Source: Natronorubrum daqingense (GTDB lineage Archaea; Halobacteriota; Halobacteria; Halobacteriales; Natrialbaceae). From it: DNA of 64,000 nt. Positions 47,044 to 55,924 of this stretch are shown one piece after another; the first letter of the stretch is position 1; each line of letters begins with the position of its first letter. The translations under genes were made by a program, and so were the position numbers. Where the stretch lies: positions 1,984,001 to 2,048,000 of the forward strand of contig NZ_CP019327.1 of NCBI RefSeq assembly GCF_001971705.1. Direction: 5' to 3'. The notes under the pieces were generated by a model, which saw nothing but the letters and a program-made list of their open reading frames with translations, was not told where the DNA came from and did not search any database.

Positions 47044-47219
47044 CGCCCTCCCCGATTTGAACAGATGGAAGACGGTCCTGCTCGCCTCGCTCACGCTCGG
47101 CTGTGCGGGCTGCGACTTCCGTGTTCAAAATCGGGTCGAGATCTCCTTTTGCGACGACCAGTCGTTCGCATTGCTCACGAGTTTGGTCGTCGCAAAAGTC
47201 CGCCCTCCCCGATTTGAAC
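47044..47219. repeat. Direct repeat of the tRNA-Tyr 3' end (att-like)
   Basis: Nineteen identical bases occur at 47044-47062 and 47201-47219. The right copy is the 3' acceptor and T-arm part of tRNA-Tyr; the left copy is a detached duplicate downstream of the tRNA. Integrases that target tRNA 3' ends leave such a pair. The 138 bases between contain a 14-bp inverted repeat and no integrase. Confidence 0.6.
47147..47197. repeat. 14-bp perfect inverted repeat (23-nt loop) next to tRNA-Tyr
   Basis: Arms TTTTGCGACGACCA at 47147-47160 and TGGTCGTCGCAAAA at 47184-47197 can form a perfect stem. It starts 2 nt beyond the tRNA-Tyr 3' end on the minus strand, so it may end or process the transcript, or be part of a mobile-element remnant. 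Confidence 0.6.
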
Positions 47220-47272
47220 GGGGGGCAAGTCGATCTACAGTCGACTGCTCTACCAGTCTGAGCTAAGGGCGG
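47199..47272 (-). tRNA. tRNA-Tyr (anticodon GUA)
   Basis: 74-nt cloverleaf on the minus strand. Acceptor CCGCCCT/AGGGCGG with discriminator A, anticodon stem GTCGA/TCGAC around loop CTGTAGA, giving anticodon GTA, and T-stem CCCCG/CGGGG with TTCAAAT loop. The CCA end is not encoded. An A/T-rich stretch upstream on the minus strand (47305-47320, TAATAACC) is a probable promoter. Confidence 0.92.
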
Positions 47273-47400
47273 TCGCATATGAACGTAGCCGCCCTGTGTG
47301 ACATAAGGGTTATTATTCGAAGCCGAAAACGCGGCTCCCATCACCGAATCGGGAGTATGATTGATATAGGAGTATGTTGAATACAAGTACACTCTCGAGC

Positions 47401-47997
47401 ATGAGTAAGATCACGTTCCGCGCCGACGACGACCTCGTCGAGCAACTCGAGGCCCTCGAACTCTCGAAGAGCGAAGCGATGCGGGAGGCCCTTCGCGAGT
47501 ACCTCACCGCGTCGAGTCAGACGGAGGGCACTCGAGGCGCGGACTCATCGATGGCCGAGCGTGACGCGACGCAGGCCATCGACGACCTGATTCGCCACCG
47601 TGTCGACACACTCCTCGCAGCGCGTTCGGACACGAGCGAACACGCACGCACGGAAACACACGCACCCGACGTAAACATCACCGTTACACTCGAGGACGAG
47701 CGAGCCACGACTCGAGTTACCGGAGAGTCCTCGTCCACGCGTGAGGACACGTCGTCGGACACGACGTCCCACGACGCCAACCGTCGATCACTCGAGGACG
47801 AATCGACGTGTGAGTGTAATCAGTGTGGCGAGCACGTCGACGACGAGCACGTGTACTGCCCGAACTGTGGGGAGAAAACCTCGCGACGACTCTTTTGTGA
47901 GTGTGGCGACGAAATCCGTTCGGACTGGTCCTTTTGCCCCGGTTGCGGTCGTCGGACCCCGGCTGCAGACGTACTCACGCGTGAGACACAGCCGTAA
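47401..47997 (+). CDS. cdrL: Ribbon-helix-helix / double zinc-ribbon regulator CdrL
   Basis: 198 aa from ATG 47401. The N-terminus is a CopG-type RHH (ITFRADDDLVEQLEAL, KSEAMREALREYL), the centre is acidic and disordered, and the C-terminus has two CxxC zinc ribbons (CNQCG, CPNCG, CECGD, CPGCG). The arrangement and position match CdrL, which in haloarchaea sits ahead of cdrS-ftsZ2 and controls them. ATG 47374 (MLNTSTLSS) is an alternative start. Confidence 0.85.
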   Translation: MSKITFRADDDLVEQLEALELSKSEAMREALREYLTASSQTEGTRGADSSMAERDATQAIDDLIRHRVDTLLAARSDTSEHARTETHAPDVNITVTLEDERATTRVTGESSSTREDTSSDTTSHDANRRSLEDESTCECNQCGEHVDDEHVYCPNCGEKTSRRLFCECGDEIRSDWSFCPGCGRRTPAADVLTRETQP

Positions 47998-48005
47998 CGA
48001 CCAGT

Positions 48006-48173
48006 GTAAGACACGGACAGTCACCGTCGCCGAAACCTTTATTATCTAAGCCAGTATTCGACTTATTCGCGTAAGACGGTCGTCTTACAACGCTCGGCGA
48101 AAGTCGAAATCGCCCGATGGCGGGCATCGCGTGTAAGACAGACCGCGTCTGACAGGGGCGCGCGCCGTCTTAC
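48006..48173. promoter_or_regulatory. Array of five GTAAGAC motifs between cdrL and cdrS
   Basis: GTAAGAC occurs at 48006-48012, 48071-48077 and 48133-48139, and its reverse complement GTCTTAC at 48082-48088 and 48167-48173. The middle pair makes an 18-bp dyad (7-bp arms, 4-bp spacer) on the expected transcription start; the outer pair makes a second dyad with a 27-bp gap. Likely operators for a RHH regulator such as CdrL or CdrS; inferred from position and repetition. Confidence 0.6.
48038..48045 (+). promoter_or_regulatory. TATA-like box of cdrS-ftsZ2
   Basis: TTTATTAT preceded by CGAAACC, a B-recognition-like element. Transcription would begin near 48,067-48,072, so the mRNA start lies on the central GTAAGAC dyad and leaves a leader of about 120 nt. 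Confidence 0.5.
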
Positions 48174-48191
48174 CCCAGAGGGAATACAATA

Positions 48192-48371
48192 ATGGAGCGT
48201 GTGACACTGCGAATTCCGGAACAGCAGATCGACGAGGTCGAACAGCTGGTCGACTCGGGCGAGTTTCCGAACCGGAGCGAGGCAATCCGGTCGGCCGTCC
48301 GAGAGATGATCAACGAACAACACGACGCCACGAGCGAGCGCACTGGCAAACGTAACTGGGCCAAGGTTTAA
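48192..48371 (+). CDS. cdrS: Ribbon-helix-helix cell division regulator CdrS
   Basis: Short gene that is easily missed: ATG 48192 to TAA 48371, 59 aa. Begins [17 protein letters not shown] and continues with the RHH core [16 protein letters not shown]. It precedes ftsZ2 by 3 nt, the layout known for the haloarchaeal cdrS-ftsZ2 operon, where CdrS regulates ftsZ2 and cell division. Likely DNA-binding dimer. Confidence 0.92.
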   Translation: MERVTLRIPEQQIDEVEQLVDSGEFPNRSEAIRSAVREMINEQHDATSERTGKRNWAKV

Positions 48372-48374
48372 ACG

Positions 48375-49556
48375 ATGCAGGATATCGTACAAGACGCACT
48401 CGAGAACGCAGAAGAAGAGGCCCAAGAGATGGACGCCGACATGGATGGCGACGAGTTCGGCGATCCACGAATCGTCATCGTCGGTGCCGGTGGCGCGGGG
48501 AACAACACGATCAACCGACTGTACAACATCGGCGTCGACGGTGCCGATACCGTGGCGATCAACACGGACAAACAGCACCTGAAGATGATCGAAGCCGACA
48601 CGAAGATCCTCGTCGGCAAGTCGCTCACCAACGGACTCGGTGCTGGTGGCGACCCATCGATGGGCGAACGCGCCACCGAGATGGCTCAGGGAACGATCAA
48701 AGAGGTCCTCGGTGACGCAGACCTCGTCTTCGTAACCGCAGGTATGGGTGGCGGAACCGGTACCGGTGCCGCCCCCGTCGTCTCGAAAATCGCCAAAGAG
48801 CAGGGCGCAATCGTCGTCGGCATGGTCTCGACGCCGTTCAACGTCGAGCGTGCCCGGACGGTCAAAGCCGAAGAGGGTCTCGAGAAACTCCGCGATCAGG
48901 CGGACTCGATCATCGTCCTCGACAACAACCGGTTGCTCGATTACGTCCCGAACCTGCCGATCGGCAAGGCGTTCTCGGTCATGGATCAGATCATCGCCGA
49001 AACCGTCAAGGGTATCTCGGAGACGATCACCCAACCGAGCTTGATCAACCTGGACTACGCGGACATGTCCACGATCATGAATCAGGGTGGCGTCGCCGTC
49101 ATGCTCGTCGGCGAGACGCAGGACAAGAACAAGACCGACGAGGTCGTCAAGGACGCGATGAACCACCCGCTGCTGGACGTCGACTATCGCGGTGCATCCG
49201 GTGGTCTCGTCCACATCACTGGCGGTCCCGACCTCACCCTCAAAGAGGCAGAGGGCATCGCGGACAACATCACGGAACGTCTCGAGGCCTCCGCGAACGT
49301 CATCTGGGGCGCTCGCATCCAGGAGAACTACAAGGGCAAGGTTCGCGTCATGGCGATCATGACCGGCGTCCAGAGTGCCCAGGTACTCGGTCCAACGACG
49401 CAAAAGCAAGCGGACAAGTCCCGACAGAGTATCGAAGGCGTCAGTAATGCCGACTTCGACGCGAGCAAGAACGCCGAAGAAGCCGGCTACAACGCCCACA
49501 GCGACGGCGGACGCGACGAACTCGAGAAAGAAAACGGCGTCGACGTGATCCGGTAA
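48375..49556 (+). CDS. ftsZ2: Cell division protein FtsZ2
   Basis: Tubulin-like GTPase of the division ring. 393 aa. GTP-binding loops VGAGGAGNN (37-44) and the tubulin signature [11 protein letters not shown] at 123-133; T7 loop NLDYADM. The acidic 28-residue N-terminus ([17 protein letters not shown]) and the C-terminal tail are of the FtsZ2 type rather than FtsZ1. Translated with cdrS from one mRNA (3-nt spacing). Confidence 0.96.
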   Translation: MQDIVQDALENAEEEAQEMDADMDGDEFGDPRIVIVGAGGAGNNTINRLYNIGVDGADTVAINTDKQHLKMIEADTKILVGKSLTNGLGAGGDPSMGERATEMAQGTIKEVLGDADLVFVTAGMGGGTGTGAAPVVSKIAKEQGAIVVGMVSTPFNVERARTVKAEEGLEKLRDQADSIIVLDNNRLLDYVPNLPIGKAFSVMDQIIAETVKGISETITQPSLINLDYADMSTIMNQGGVAVMLVGETQDKNKTDEVVKDAMNHPLLDVDYRGASGGLVHITGGPDLTLKEAEGIADNITERLEASANVIWGARIQENYKGKVRVMAIMTGVQSAQVLGPTTQKQADKSRQSIEGVSNADFDASKNAEEAGYNAHSDGGRDELEKENGVDVIR

Positions 49557-49791
49557 CCGCAGGCAGACTTCGGCCGGCGTTCGGAGAGCCACACCACACT
49601 ATCGACACACCACTGACACACCACCGCGCTCTCCTCGCCGTCGATTTTTCCGTTCTCCACGAGTCGAATAGCGACCGCTCGATTCGACGGGATCTCGAGT
49701 GCGTCGCCTCGCCAGTCAACTACCAGTGCTAAACTAACCACACACCTCGTTTACGGGCGTATACGGGCCTCGAGACGAAGTTCGTGTGAAA

Positions 49792-50751
49792 TTAGACGAG
49801 CGACTCGAGAAGCGAGCACTTTCGGCAAATCTCTCGCGTCGTGGTCGACCCGCACTCGGCACAGTTTCGCAAATCAGCGCCGTCCTCGCCGCTGAATTCC
49901 TCAGAGGTGATCGCACCGAGTTCTTCGTAGCCCGAGAGAATCGAGTGGCGGGTCCCGGGGTGATTCTCCTCGAGATCGTAGAGTAACTGCTGTATCTCGC
50001 CGCGGTAGGCTTCGCTCGAGTGGGGACACTCGGTAATGTGGGCGGGAAGGTCGTTGACGTGGGCGTACAAGGCGACTTCCTTCTCGGGAACGTCGCGCAA
50101 CGGTTTGGCCCGCGGGACGAACTCGTCCTGTTCGTCGCGTTCTGAGAGGGGACCGAGGCTCGCGTCGAAGTGTTTCGCGACCTGCTCGACATCTCCTTCG
50201 AGGAAGTTCATCAGGGCGGTCTGGGCCTCGTCGTCTAGATTGTGCCCGGTCAACAGCAAGTCGGCCTCAAGTTCGTCGGCGTAGCGAGAGAGCACGTCTC
50301 GCCGGAAGACGCCACAGTAGGCACAGGCGGCCATGTTTTCGGGGTCGTCTTCAACCACGTCGTCCATCTGAATACCAAATTCCTCTTCGTAGCTGACGAC
50401 TTCGTGGGGAATCTCGAGGTCTTCGGTGAGATCGACACAGGCTTCGAGGCTCTTATCGCGATAGCCCTCGATACCCTCGTGAATCGTCAACCCGACGAGT
50501 TCGATGCGGGGGTCGTCGGCGAACGTCTCGGAGAGGATCTGCGTGAGGACGACGCTGTCCTTGCCACCGGAGAGGCCGATTACCCACGTCTGGGGGTTCT
50601 CCGGCGTCGCCTCGTGAGGGACGAGGTCGTCTCGGCGGACCCGTCTTCGCACCCGCTTTTCGACCGACTCGCGAAAGTGATCGGTACAGAGGTGTGCCCC
50701 GGAGTACGCCGCGTGCATGATCGCGTCCTCCCCACACCGGTTGCAGTCCAT
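49792..50751 (-). CDS. ncsA: tRNA 2-thiolation protein NcsA (Ncs6/TtuA family)
   Basis: ATP-pyrophosphatase that activates the wobble uridine for thiolation. 319 aa. N-terminal zinc ribbon CNRCG (C3, C6), PP-loop SGGKDS at 61-66, catalytic CAYCG (C143, C146), the conserved TGHNLDDEAQ, third cysteine in ITECPHSS (about 241) and a C-terminal four-Cys ribbon (CAECGS, CRKC). All hallmark residues are present. Sulfur is supplied by ubiquitin-like SAMPs in haloarchaea. Confidence 0.94.
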   Translation of the reverse strand: MDCNRCGEDAIMHAAYSGAHLCTDHFRESVEKRVRRRVRRDDLVPHEATPENPQTWVIGLSGGKDSVVLTQILSETFADDPRIELVGLTIHEGIEGYRDKSLEACVDLTEDLEIPHEVVSYEEEFGIQMDDVVEDDPENMAACAYCGVFRRDVLSRYADELEADLLLTGHNLDDEAQTALMNFLEGDVEQVAKHFDASLGPLSERDEQDEFVPRAKPLRDVPEKEVALYAHVNDLPAHITECPHSSEAYRGEIQQLLYDLEENHPGTRHSILSGYEELGAITSEEFSGEDGADLRNCAECGSTTTREICRKCSLLESLV

Positions 50752-50820
50752 CGGGGGGACGTTACCGACGGATGCGTATGTCCGTTTCGTCTCGAGAACT
50801 CGCGCGAACGTGAAATCGTC

Positions 50821-51561
50821 TTAGGCGGTCACGTGAGCCTGCTCGTCCGTGTCGTCGGACTCCTCGACGACCGCGGCACCGTCCTCGAGTGCGGCGAGGA
50901 GGGTGTCGATGTGTCGCTCGCGACTCGCGGAGGAGAAGAGTTCGTGGCCGCCGTCGTAGAGGACGACGTGCTCGGCGGGAACGCGAGTTCCAATCGGTCG
51001 CAGACTGACGACGGGGTCGCGAAGCGAGCAGAAGACGACGGCGTCGTGATCGATCGTCAGCAGATCCTGCTGGGCGAGACGGGTCTCTCGGACGAATGCG
51101 GGCGAGACCCAAGACGGCGTCGTTGCGATTTGGTGGTCGGTCGCGAGTTCGCCGAGTGCCTCCCGATCCATCTCGTCGACCGGTAGACACGGCAACGTCG
51201 TCGGGACCTTCGAGACGGCCTCGAGTACCGGTTCTGGGTAGGCGTCGCTGTAGCCCCACCACGGGCTGAGATAGACGTGGTTTTCCGCGCCGTCTAAGGC
51301 CTGAGCGACGAGTGCGCCCGCGCTGTGGCCGAGGAGCTGGTACTCCTCGTCGAACTCGACGACGTACTCGGCGATCGGCTCGAGCCAGTCGGCTTTGAAG
51401 TCGCCGATGTTCGTCGGGAGTTCGAACGCGTGGACCCGGTAGCCGGCGTCAGTCAGCTTTCCGATGAGCCAACTCACGTTCTCGTGGGTCCAGCGGTTGC
51501 CCCAGCCCATGACGAACACGAGTTCCGACTCGCCGTCTTCGTTGAAGATCCGGTGTCTCAT
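50821..51561 (-). CDS. Alpha/beta hydrolase fold protein
   Basis: 246 aa. Nucleophile elbow LGHSAGALVAQ (S about 99), then an acid in SLRDPVVSLRP and the histidine in LYDGGHELFSSASRE complete a catalytic triad. N-terminus (VFVMGWGNRWTHENVS) has the oxyanion-hole-like loop. The substrate is unknown; RBBP9-like or esterase are options. Acidic halophilic C-terminus. Gene 69 nt upstream of ncsA on the same strand. Confidence 0.88.
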   Translation of the reverse strand: MRHRIFNEDGESELVFVMGWGNRWTHENVSWLIGKLTDAGYRVHAFELPTNIGDFKADWLEPIAEYVVEFDEEYQLLGHSAGALVAQALDGAENHVYLSPWWGYSDAYPEPVLEAVSKVPTTLPCLPVDEMDREALGELATDHQIATTPSWVSPAFVRETRLAQQDLLTIDHDAVVFCSLRDPVVSLRPIGTRVPAEHVVLYDGGHELFSSASRERHIDTLLAALEDGAAVVEESDDTDEQAHVTA

Positions 51562-51885
51562 ACGATTCCCTTCGCAACGAACCGATAAAAAAGGTGCTCT
51601 CCTGACACGAGGGCGCGTCGGTCGAGAACTCGAGTGCGCACCGAACTCGTGAGTGCGGGCCGACCGACAACACGTCGAGAACAGTACCCCGACTCAACAG
51701 TCGGCACTCGAGGCCTAGTAGCGAGTCGAACCGAGCAGTGGCGAGTCTGTCGGAGTACGACCCACTGCGAGCAGTTTGGTCAGTAGATACGACACCCTCG
51801 ATGGATTGTCAGACGATGTCATACATTCGCCGTTCGACTGGGCGGGGAAGAAACCGTTTTGCGACTCGAGGTCCGAGTTTCGTCA
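51562..51885. other. Intergenic region, no gene seen
   Basis: About 320 bases upstream of two divergent genes (alpha/beta hydrolase and DUF7095-like). No tRNA, ORF with codon support or strong repeat seen. It should contain both promoters. Confidence 0.5.
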
Positions 51886-52554
51886 ATGACTGGCTTTACC
51901 CGCCACGACGCGGTCGACCGTCTCGAGACGCTGGTCGACACGGTCGAAGACGAGCGGATGCCGGTTCCAGTGCGAGAGGTCTGGGCCGTCGGCGACGTTG
52001 CACTCGGACTCGACCCCGTCGAGCGCCTCGACGTCTACCTGACGAAGGATATCCTGTTGCGCGACGAGAGTGCGGCCGACGATGTCCTCGAGTCTGCGTC
52101 ACCCCCGAAGGCTAACAGTGTCGAGGGCGTCGGGAAGTCGGTACGTGCTGACTGGGCCGCCGAGCACCCCGAGTACCTCCGGGCGAACGCGAACGGCCAC
52201 GCTGCACCGGAGCAGTGTCTGGCGGCGCACCTACTCGAGGACGAGGAGCCGATTCACCTCGAGGTCTGCAACGCTTCGTTCGAGGACAACGTCACTCAGC
52301 GCCTGCGCGGGGCGAAGCTACGCGAGGACTATACCCAACTCCTCGACCCGCGCGGCGTCTGCCTCTGGGCGGCGGGGACGCGCAGCGAGGAGGCGTTCCG
52401 AAAGCTCCGAGAGAGTGACCTAGCGTTGCCGACGCTGTCGGCAGCACTCGAGATGCTCGGTATGGACGAGGACGAAGCGACGACGGCCGCACGAGAAGTA
52501 CACGCGTGGCGGGAAGACCAGGACGGCGTCACGGTTCGTGGCGACGTCGTGTAA
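51886..52554 (+). CDS. DUF7095-like haloarchaeal protein
   Basis: 222 aa from ATG 51886 (MTGFTRHDAVDRLETLVDTVE). Soluble, acidic. Central VREVWAVGDVALGLDPVERLDVYLTKDI and LRGAKLREDYTQLLDPRGVCLWA blocks look like a compact conserved haloarchaeal domain (DUF7095-like). It ends adjacent to the convergent winged-helix gene with stops abutting. Function unknown. Confidence 0.8.
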   Translation: MTGFTRHDAVDRLETLVDTVEDERMPVPVREVWAVGDVALGLDPVERLDVYLTKDILLRDESAADDVLESASPPKANSVEGVGKSVRADWAAEHPEYLRANANGHAAPEQCLAAHLLEDEEPIHLEVCNASFEDNVTQRLRGAKLREDYTQLLDPRGVCLWAAGTRSEEAFRKLRESDLALPTLSAALEMLGMDEDEATTAAREVHAWREDQDGVTVRGDVV

Positions 52555-52932
52555 TTAATCGATTCCCATCCACTCGCTATCCGCGCGTTCGTGTTGTATC
52601 TCCTCGACCGTCAGTCGAAGCGAATCGAGCGCACCGTCCAGAAGCTCGTAATTAGGGCTGATTCGTTCCGCAACCAGATCGTACTCGAGGAGTCCCGCGT
52701 CGGCCAGTTTCGGGAGGTGTACGTGACGAAGTTTCGTTTGCACGTCTGTGAGGTCGAGGGGACCGACGACACGATCCGTGAGTGCGGTAGCGAACTCGTC
52801 GACGAGAAACGTGCCCGAACGATATCGTGTGGCATATCGGGCGAAAAATCGACGCCACGGATGGGAGAGTACGACGACTGCAGTTTCGAGCAACTCGTCC
52901 TCGTCGTGCGATATCATACCAGTATCCGGCAT
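52555..52932 (-). CDS. Winged-helix protein of a haloarchaeal regulator family (DUF7344-like)
   Basis: 125 aa. N-terminal HPWRRFFARYATRYRSGTFLVDEFATALTDR followed by KLRHVHLPKLADAGLLEYD is the pattern of a single winged helix that binds DNA. Start ATG 52932 or ATG 52917 (MISHDEDELLE). It is divergent from the HTH_10 regulator at 53044 (111-bp shared promoter), so the two may regulate each other. Targets unknown. Confidence 0.8.
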   Translation of the reverse strand: MPDTGMISHDEDELLETAVVVLSHPWRRFFARYATRYRSGTFLVDEFATALTDRVVGPLDLTDVQTKLRHVHLPKLADAGLLEYDLVAERISPNYELLDGALDSLRLTVEEIQHERADSEWMGID

Positions 52933-53043
52933 TGTTCACTAGTGGTGAGATCTGTCGGATAAGGCCATCGCGTAAGTATTCACGTCGTTTATAACGTGGC
53001 CGTAACCGAGTTATAGTATTGGTTCTTACCAACGGTATCTCGA

Positions 53044-53706
53044 ATGTTGCTCAGTGTTTTTTGGATCGACAACCCAATTTTGCGTCATACGCTTTCAGTT
53101 GCGCCGTCCGTAACCGTCCGATGGGAAAAGTCCGACATCACCGTCGATGGTGTCCACCAGTTGCTCGTTTGGGTACACGCCGATGAGTACGAGGCGTTCG
53201 AAGCGGGACTCGAGGACGATTCGACGATCGAAGAGCCACACCAAATCGTCTGCTTAGACGACCGTCGACTCTATCGCCTCGAATTGACGTGTGAAGGCCA
53301 CCAGGCGAGCGTCTATCCGCTCGTCGTCGAGGTCGGTGGGGTACTCCAAGAAGTGACGGCAGATCACGACGGGTGGCGATTTCAGGCGGCATTCCCATCT
53401 GAGGACGCCCTCGAGCGCTTCCATCGCTTCTTTCGTGAACGTGATTCTAGCATCGAACTCCGTCGACTGTACGAAGAACGGGAGGCGACCGGGCGAACGC
53501 GCTACGGCATAACCGAAGAACAACGCGAACTGCTCGTCGGAGCCGCCGACGAGGGGTATCTGGACATTCCGCGAGCGTGCTCACTCGAGGAACTCGGCGC
53601 GGAGTTCGGTATCTCCTCGAACGCGGCCTCCGAGCGCTTTCGGCGCGGCGTGAGCACGCTCGTCGAGAACACGATTCATCCGTCCTCGAGTCCCCATCGA
53701 TACTGA
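53044..53706 (+). CDS. Bacterio-opsin-activator-like HTH_10 regulator
   Basis: 220 aa. N-terminal 130 residues form the bacterio-opsin activator domain (VTVRWEKSDITVDGV..., ELTCEGHQASVYPLVVEVGG); the C-terminus is HTH_10 with ITEEQRELLVGAADEGYLDIPRACSLEELGAEFGISSNAASERFRRGV. Lacks the PAS/GAF sensor part found in the 1,006-residue protein earlier in the window. Divergent from the winged-helix gene. Confidence 0.9.
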   Translation: MLLSVFWIDNPILRHTLSVAPSVTVRWEKSDITVDGVHQLLVWVHADEYEAFEAGLEDDSTIEEPHQIVCLDDRRLYRLELTCEGHQASVYPLVVEVGGVLQEVTADHDGWRFQAAFPSEDALERFHRFFRERDSSIELRRLYEEREATGRTRYGITEEQRELLVGAADEGYLDIPRACSLEELGAEFGISSNAASERFRRGVSTLVENTIHPSSSPHRY

Positions 53707-53807
53707 CGGCACGAGTCGGCGTCGAGTACACCTTGCTCGGGCCCAAATTGGGGTCATTGCAGCCGTTTACGAACGCGGAACTCGATCGCCGTCGACGATA
53801 TCGACGG

Positions 53808-54602
53808 TCAGTTGATGTCTCGTCGACTGAACCAGTACTGGGCGACGAGCAGACAGGCGAGCGTCATCGCGAGGAGCACGGCGACGTTCGTGAGGTCGTA
53901 CGTGCTCTCGAGGAGGACCTCGTTCGGATCGAAGTAGCGCATCGGAGCGATCGCCCCAACCGATTCGTAGTCGGTGTCCACGAGCAGCGACTCGAGCATG
54001 AAGAGGCCGAACGTGACGCCGAGAGCGATGCGCTGGGCGATGCTCGTACGATCGACGGCGACAGAGGCGATCACGCCGATGCCGGCACAGGCGAACAGGT
54101 ACGGAATCGAGAGCGCGTGGAGCGCAGCGAGATCCGCGGCAGAGAGCGATTCACCGACGGCCAGTGCGGCCGCGTAGACGACGACCGGCGTGACGACGTT
54201 GACGGCGACGATCGGAACGGAAAGCGAGAGGAACTTCTCGGTGACGACGCGAGTCCGGGAGACCGGCATCGAAAGCAGAATATCCATTCGCCCGCGTTCG
54301 ACGTCGTCCGCGATCGACCCTGCGCCGAGGTAAGCGAGGTAGAGGCCGAGCAGAATAACCCACCCGAAGATGTAGAGTTCGAAGGCGAGAAACCCCTCGA
54401 GTGACGTCATCGTCTGAATGTCGAAGAGTTGGATGATCTGATCGGGGTACGCCTGCAGAAACTCCTCGTCGACGTCCTCGAAGGAGTCGCTGAACGAGGG
54501 ATAGATCCAGATGACGACGACGGCCAAAAGCGACATCGCGATCGAGAGGTAGAAGCTTCCCTTCAGCCGGTGACGGCCATCGTATCGCGCGAGTTCAAGC
54601 AT
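53808..54602 (-). CDS. ABC-2 type transporter permease
   Basis: 264 aa with six hydrophobic segments and the ABC-2 permease layout: N-terminal helix SMSLLAVVVIWIYPS, long loop, then IYLGAGSIADDVERGRMDILLSMPVSR in two-part match with AYLGAGSIADDVERGRMDILL near residue 100, typical before helix 3. Start overlaps the ATPase stop by 8 nt. Together with that gene forms an exporter of unknown substrate. Confidence 0.9.
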   Translation of the reverse strand: MLELARYDGRHRLKGSFYLSIAMSLLAVVVIWIYPSFSDSFEDVDEEFLQAYPDQIIQLFDIQTMTSLEGFLAFELYIFGWVILLGLYLAYLGAGSIADDVERGRMDILLSMPVSRTRVVTEKFLSLSVPIVAVNVVTPVVVYAAALAVGESLSAADLAALHALSIPYLFACAGIGVIASVAVDRTSIAQRIALGVTFGLFMLESLLVDTDYESVGAIAPMRYFDPNEVLLESTYDLTNVAVLLAMTLACLLVAQYWFSRRDIN

Positions 54603-55599
54603 CGTCGCTCACCCCGGTTTCAGCCGAGCGGTCCCCCGGACTCGTCTCTTCCGCCGCTCCCTCCCCTTCTTCACCGTAGAATCTCATGAAAACGTCCTCG
54701 AGGGGCGCTTCTTCGATCGAGAGATCCTGGAGGGGATACTCGCGAAGGCGCTCGAGTAACGCGTTGACGTCGCCCGTGAACGTAAACGTACACTCGGTGA
54801 TCGTCGCTTCCGAATCGGCTCCGTCGACACCGTCGCGGTGTCCGTCGAATCCGTTCGACGTCGCCTCGAGGTCGTGAACGCCGTCGATCGCGAACGTCTC
54901 GATCGGGATTCCTTCGACGGCACGAACCCGGACGACCTTCCCGCTTCGATCGAGGAGGGATTCCACCGGTTCGACGGCGACGAGACGACCGTTTCGAATA
55001 ATCCCGACACGATCACAGAGCCGTCTGACTTCGCCGAGCACGTGCGAGGAGAAAAAGACGGTCACGCCCCGCTGGCGCTCGCTTCGTAGAAACTCGGCGA
55101 ATCGGTGTTGCATCAGCGGATCGAGGCCGCTCGTGGGTTCGTCAAGAATCACGAGCTCCGGTTCGTGCATGAACGTCGTCACCAGCCCGAGTTTTCGAAC
55201 GTTTCCGTGTGAGTACTCGCGGACGAGCCGATCGAGCGGCGGATCGAACAACTCGAGGAGGTCGTCGCTGCGTTCGTCGCCGGTGATCGAGGCGTGTAAC
55301 TCGAGGATCTCTCGCCCGGTCGCGGTTTCGTCGAACGCCGGAGTGTCGGGGAGGTAGCCGAGTTTTCGTTTTGCTTCGATAAGTTCGGCTTCGTCCGTTA
55401 CGTCGTGACCGAGCAATCGACCCGTGCCGGACGTCGGCGAGAGTAAGCCTAGGAGCGTGCGTATCGTCGTGGTCTTCCCGGCACCGTTTGGCCCGAGGTA
55501 GCCAAAAATTTCGCCGCGCTCGACGCTGAACGTCACGTCGTCGTTCGCGCGAACGTCTCCGTAGTGTTTCGACAACCCCTCGAGTTCGATCGCAGCCAT
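54595..55599 (-). CDS. ABC transporter ATP-binding protein (ABC-2 type)
   Basis: Energises the permease. 334 aa from ATG 55599 (MAAIELEGLSKHY); ATG 55623 is possible. Walker A GPNGAGKTTT (about 36-45), signature loop EYSHGNVRKLGL, Walker B VILDEPTSGLDP, and the switch His in SSHVL. The usual LSGGQ is modified to YSHGN, as in some drug or Na+ exporters. The C-terminus is extended and acidic. Confidence 0.93.
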   Translation of the reverse strand: MAAIELEGLSKHYGDVRANDDVTFSVERGEIFGYLGPNGAGKTTTIRTLLGLLSPTSGTGRLLGHDVTDEAELIEAKRKLGYLPDTPAFDETATGREILELHASITGDERSDDLLELFDPPLDRLVREYSHGNVRKLGLVTTFMHEPELVILDEPTSGLDPLMQHRFAEFLRSERQRGVTVFFSSHVLGEVRRLCDRVGIIRNGRLVAVEPVESLLDRSGKVVRVRAVEGIPIETFAIDGVHDLEATSNGFDGHRDGVDGADSEATITECTFTFTGDVNALLERLREYPLQDLSIEEAPLEDVFMRFYGEEGEGAAEETSPGDRSAETGVSDDA

Positions 55600-55708
55600 A
55601 CTTCGCCTACGGTTCCCGTTCACATGTATCCTGACACTCGTTCAGTCCTGAGTTACTCGAGTCGCTGACGACAACAACGGCTATAACCTGCTAGCTCACT
55701 TTTCGAGT

Positions 55709-55909
55709 ATGAACGATTCGTCGGTCCTCGAGTGGGTTCGCTCACCACAGGTCGCGTTGCTCGCGAACGTCGCCCTCGTCATGACGGGGTCGGTGCTCGC
55801 CCTGCTCGCACTCGTCGATATCGTCACCGGAATCATCCTCGTCTCCATCGGCTTCGTCGGCATCGCAGCGTCGTTACTCGGACAACGCGAAACGCAGACG
55901 AACGGGTAA
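55709..55909 (+). CDS. Small membrane protein (66 aa)
   Basis: Two hydrophobic helices, roughly 15-35 (QVALLANVALVMTGSVLALLALV) and 36-57 (IVTGIILVSIGFVGIAASLLG), with short charged ends. Divergent from the ABC ATPase. Resembles small membrane proteins of haloarchaea with no known role. Confidence 0.6.
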   Translation: MNDSSVLEWVRSPQVALLANVALVMTGSVLALLALVDIVTGIILVSIGFVGIAASLLGQRETQTNG

Positions 55910-55924
55910 ACCCCGGCAGTGACG

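Noticed and set aside
48063-49592. Minus-strand ORF of 509 aa over cdrS-ftsZ2
   Set aside because: Antisense of an intact ftsZ2 with clear tubulin motifs.
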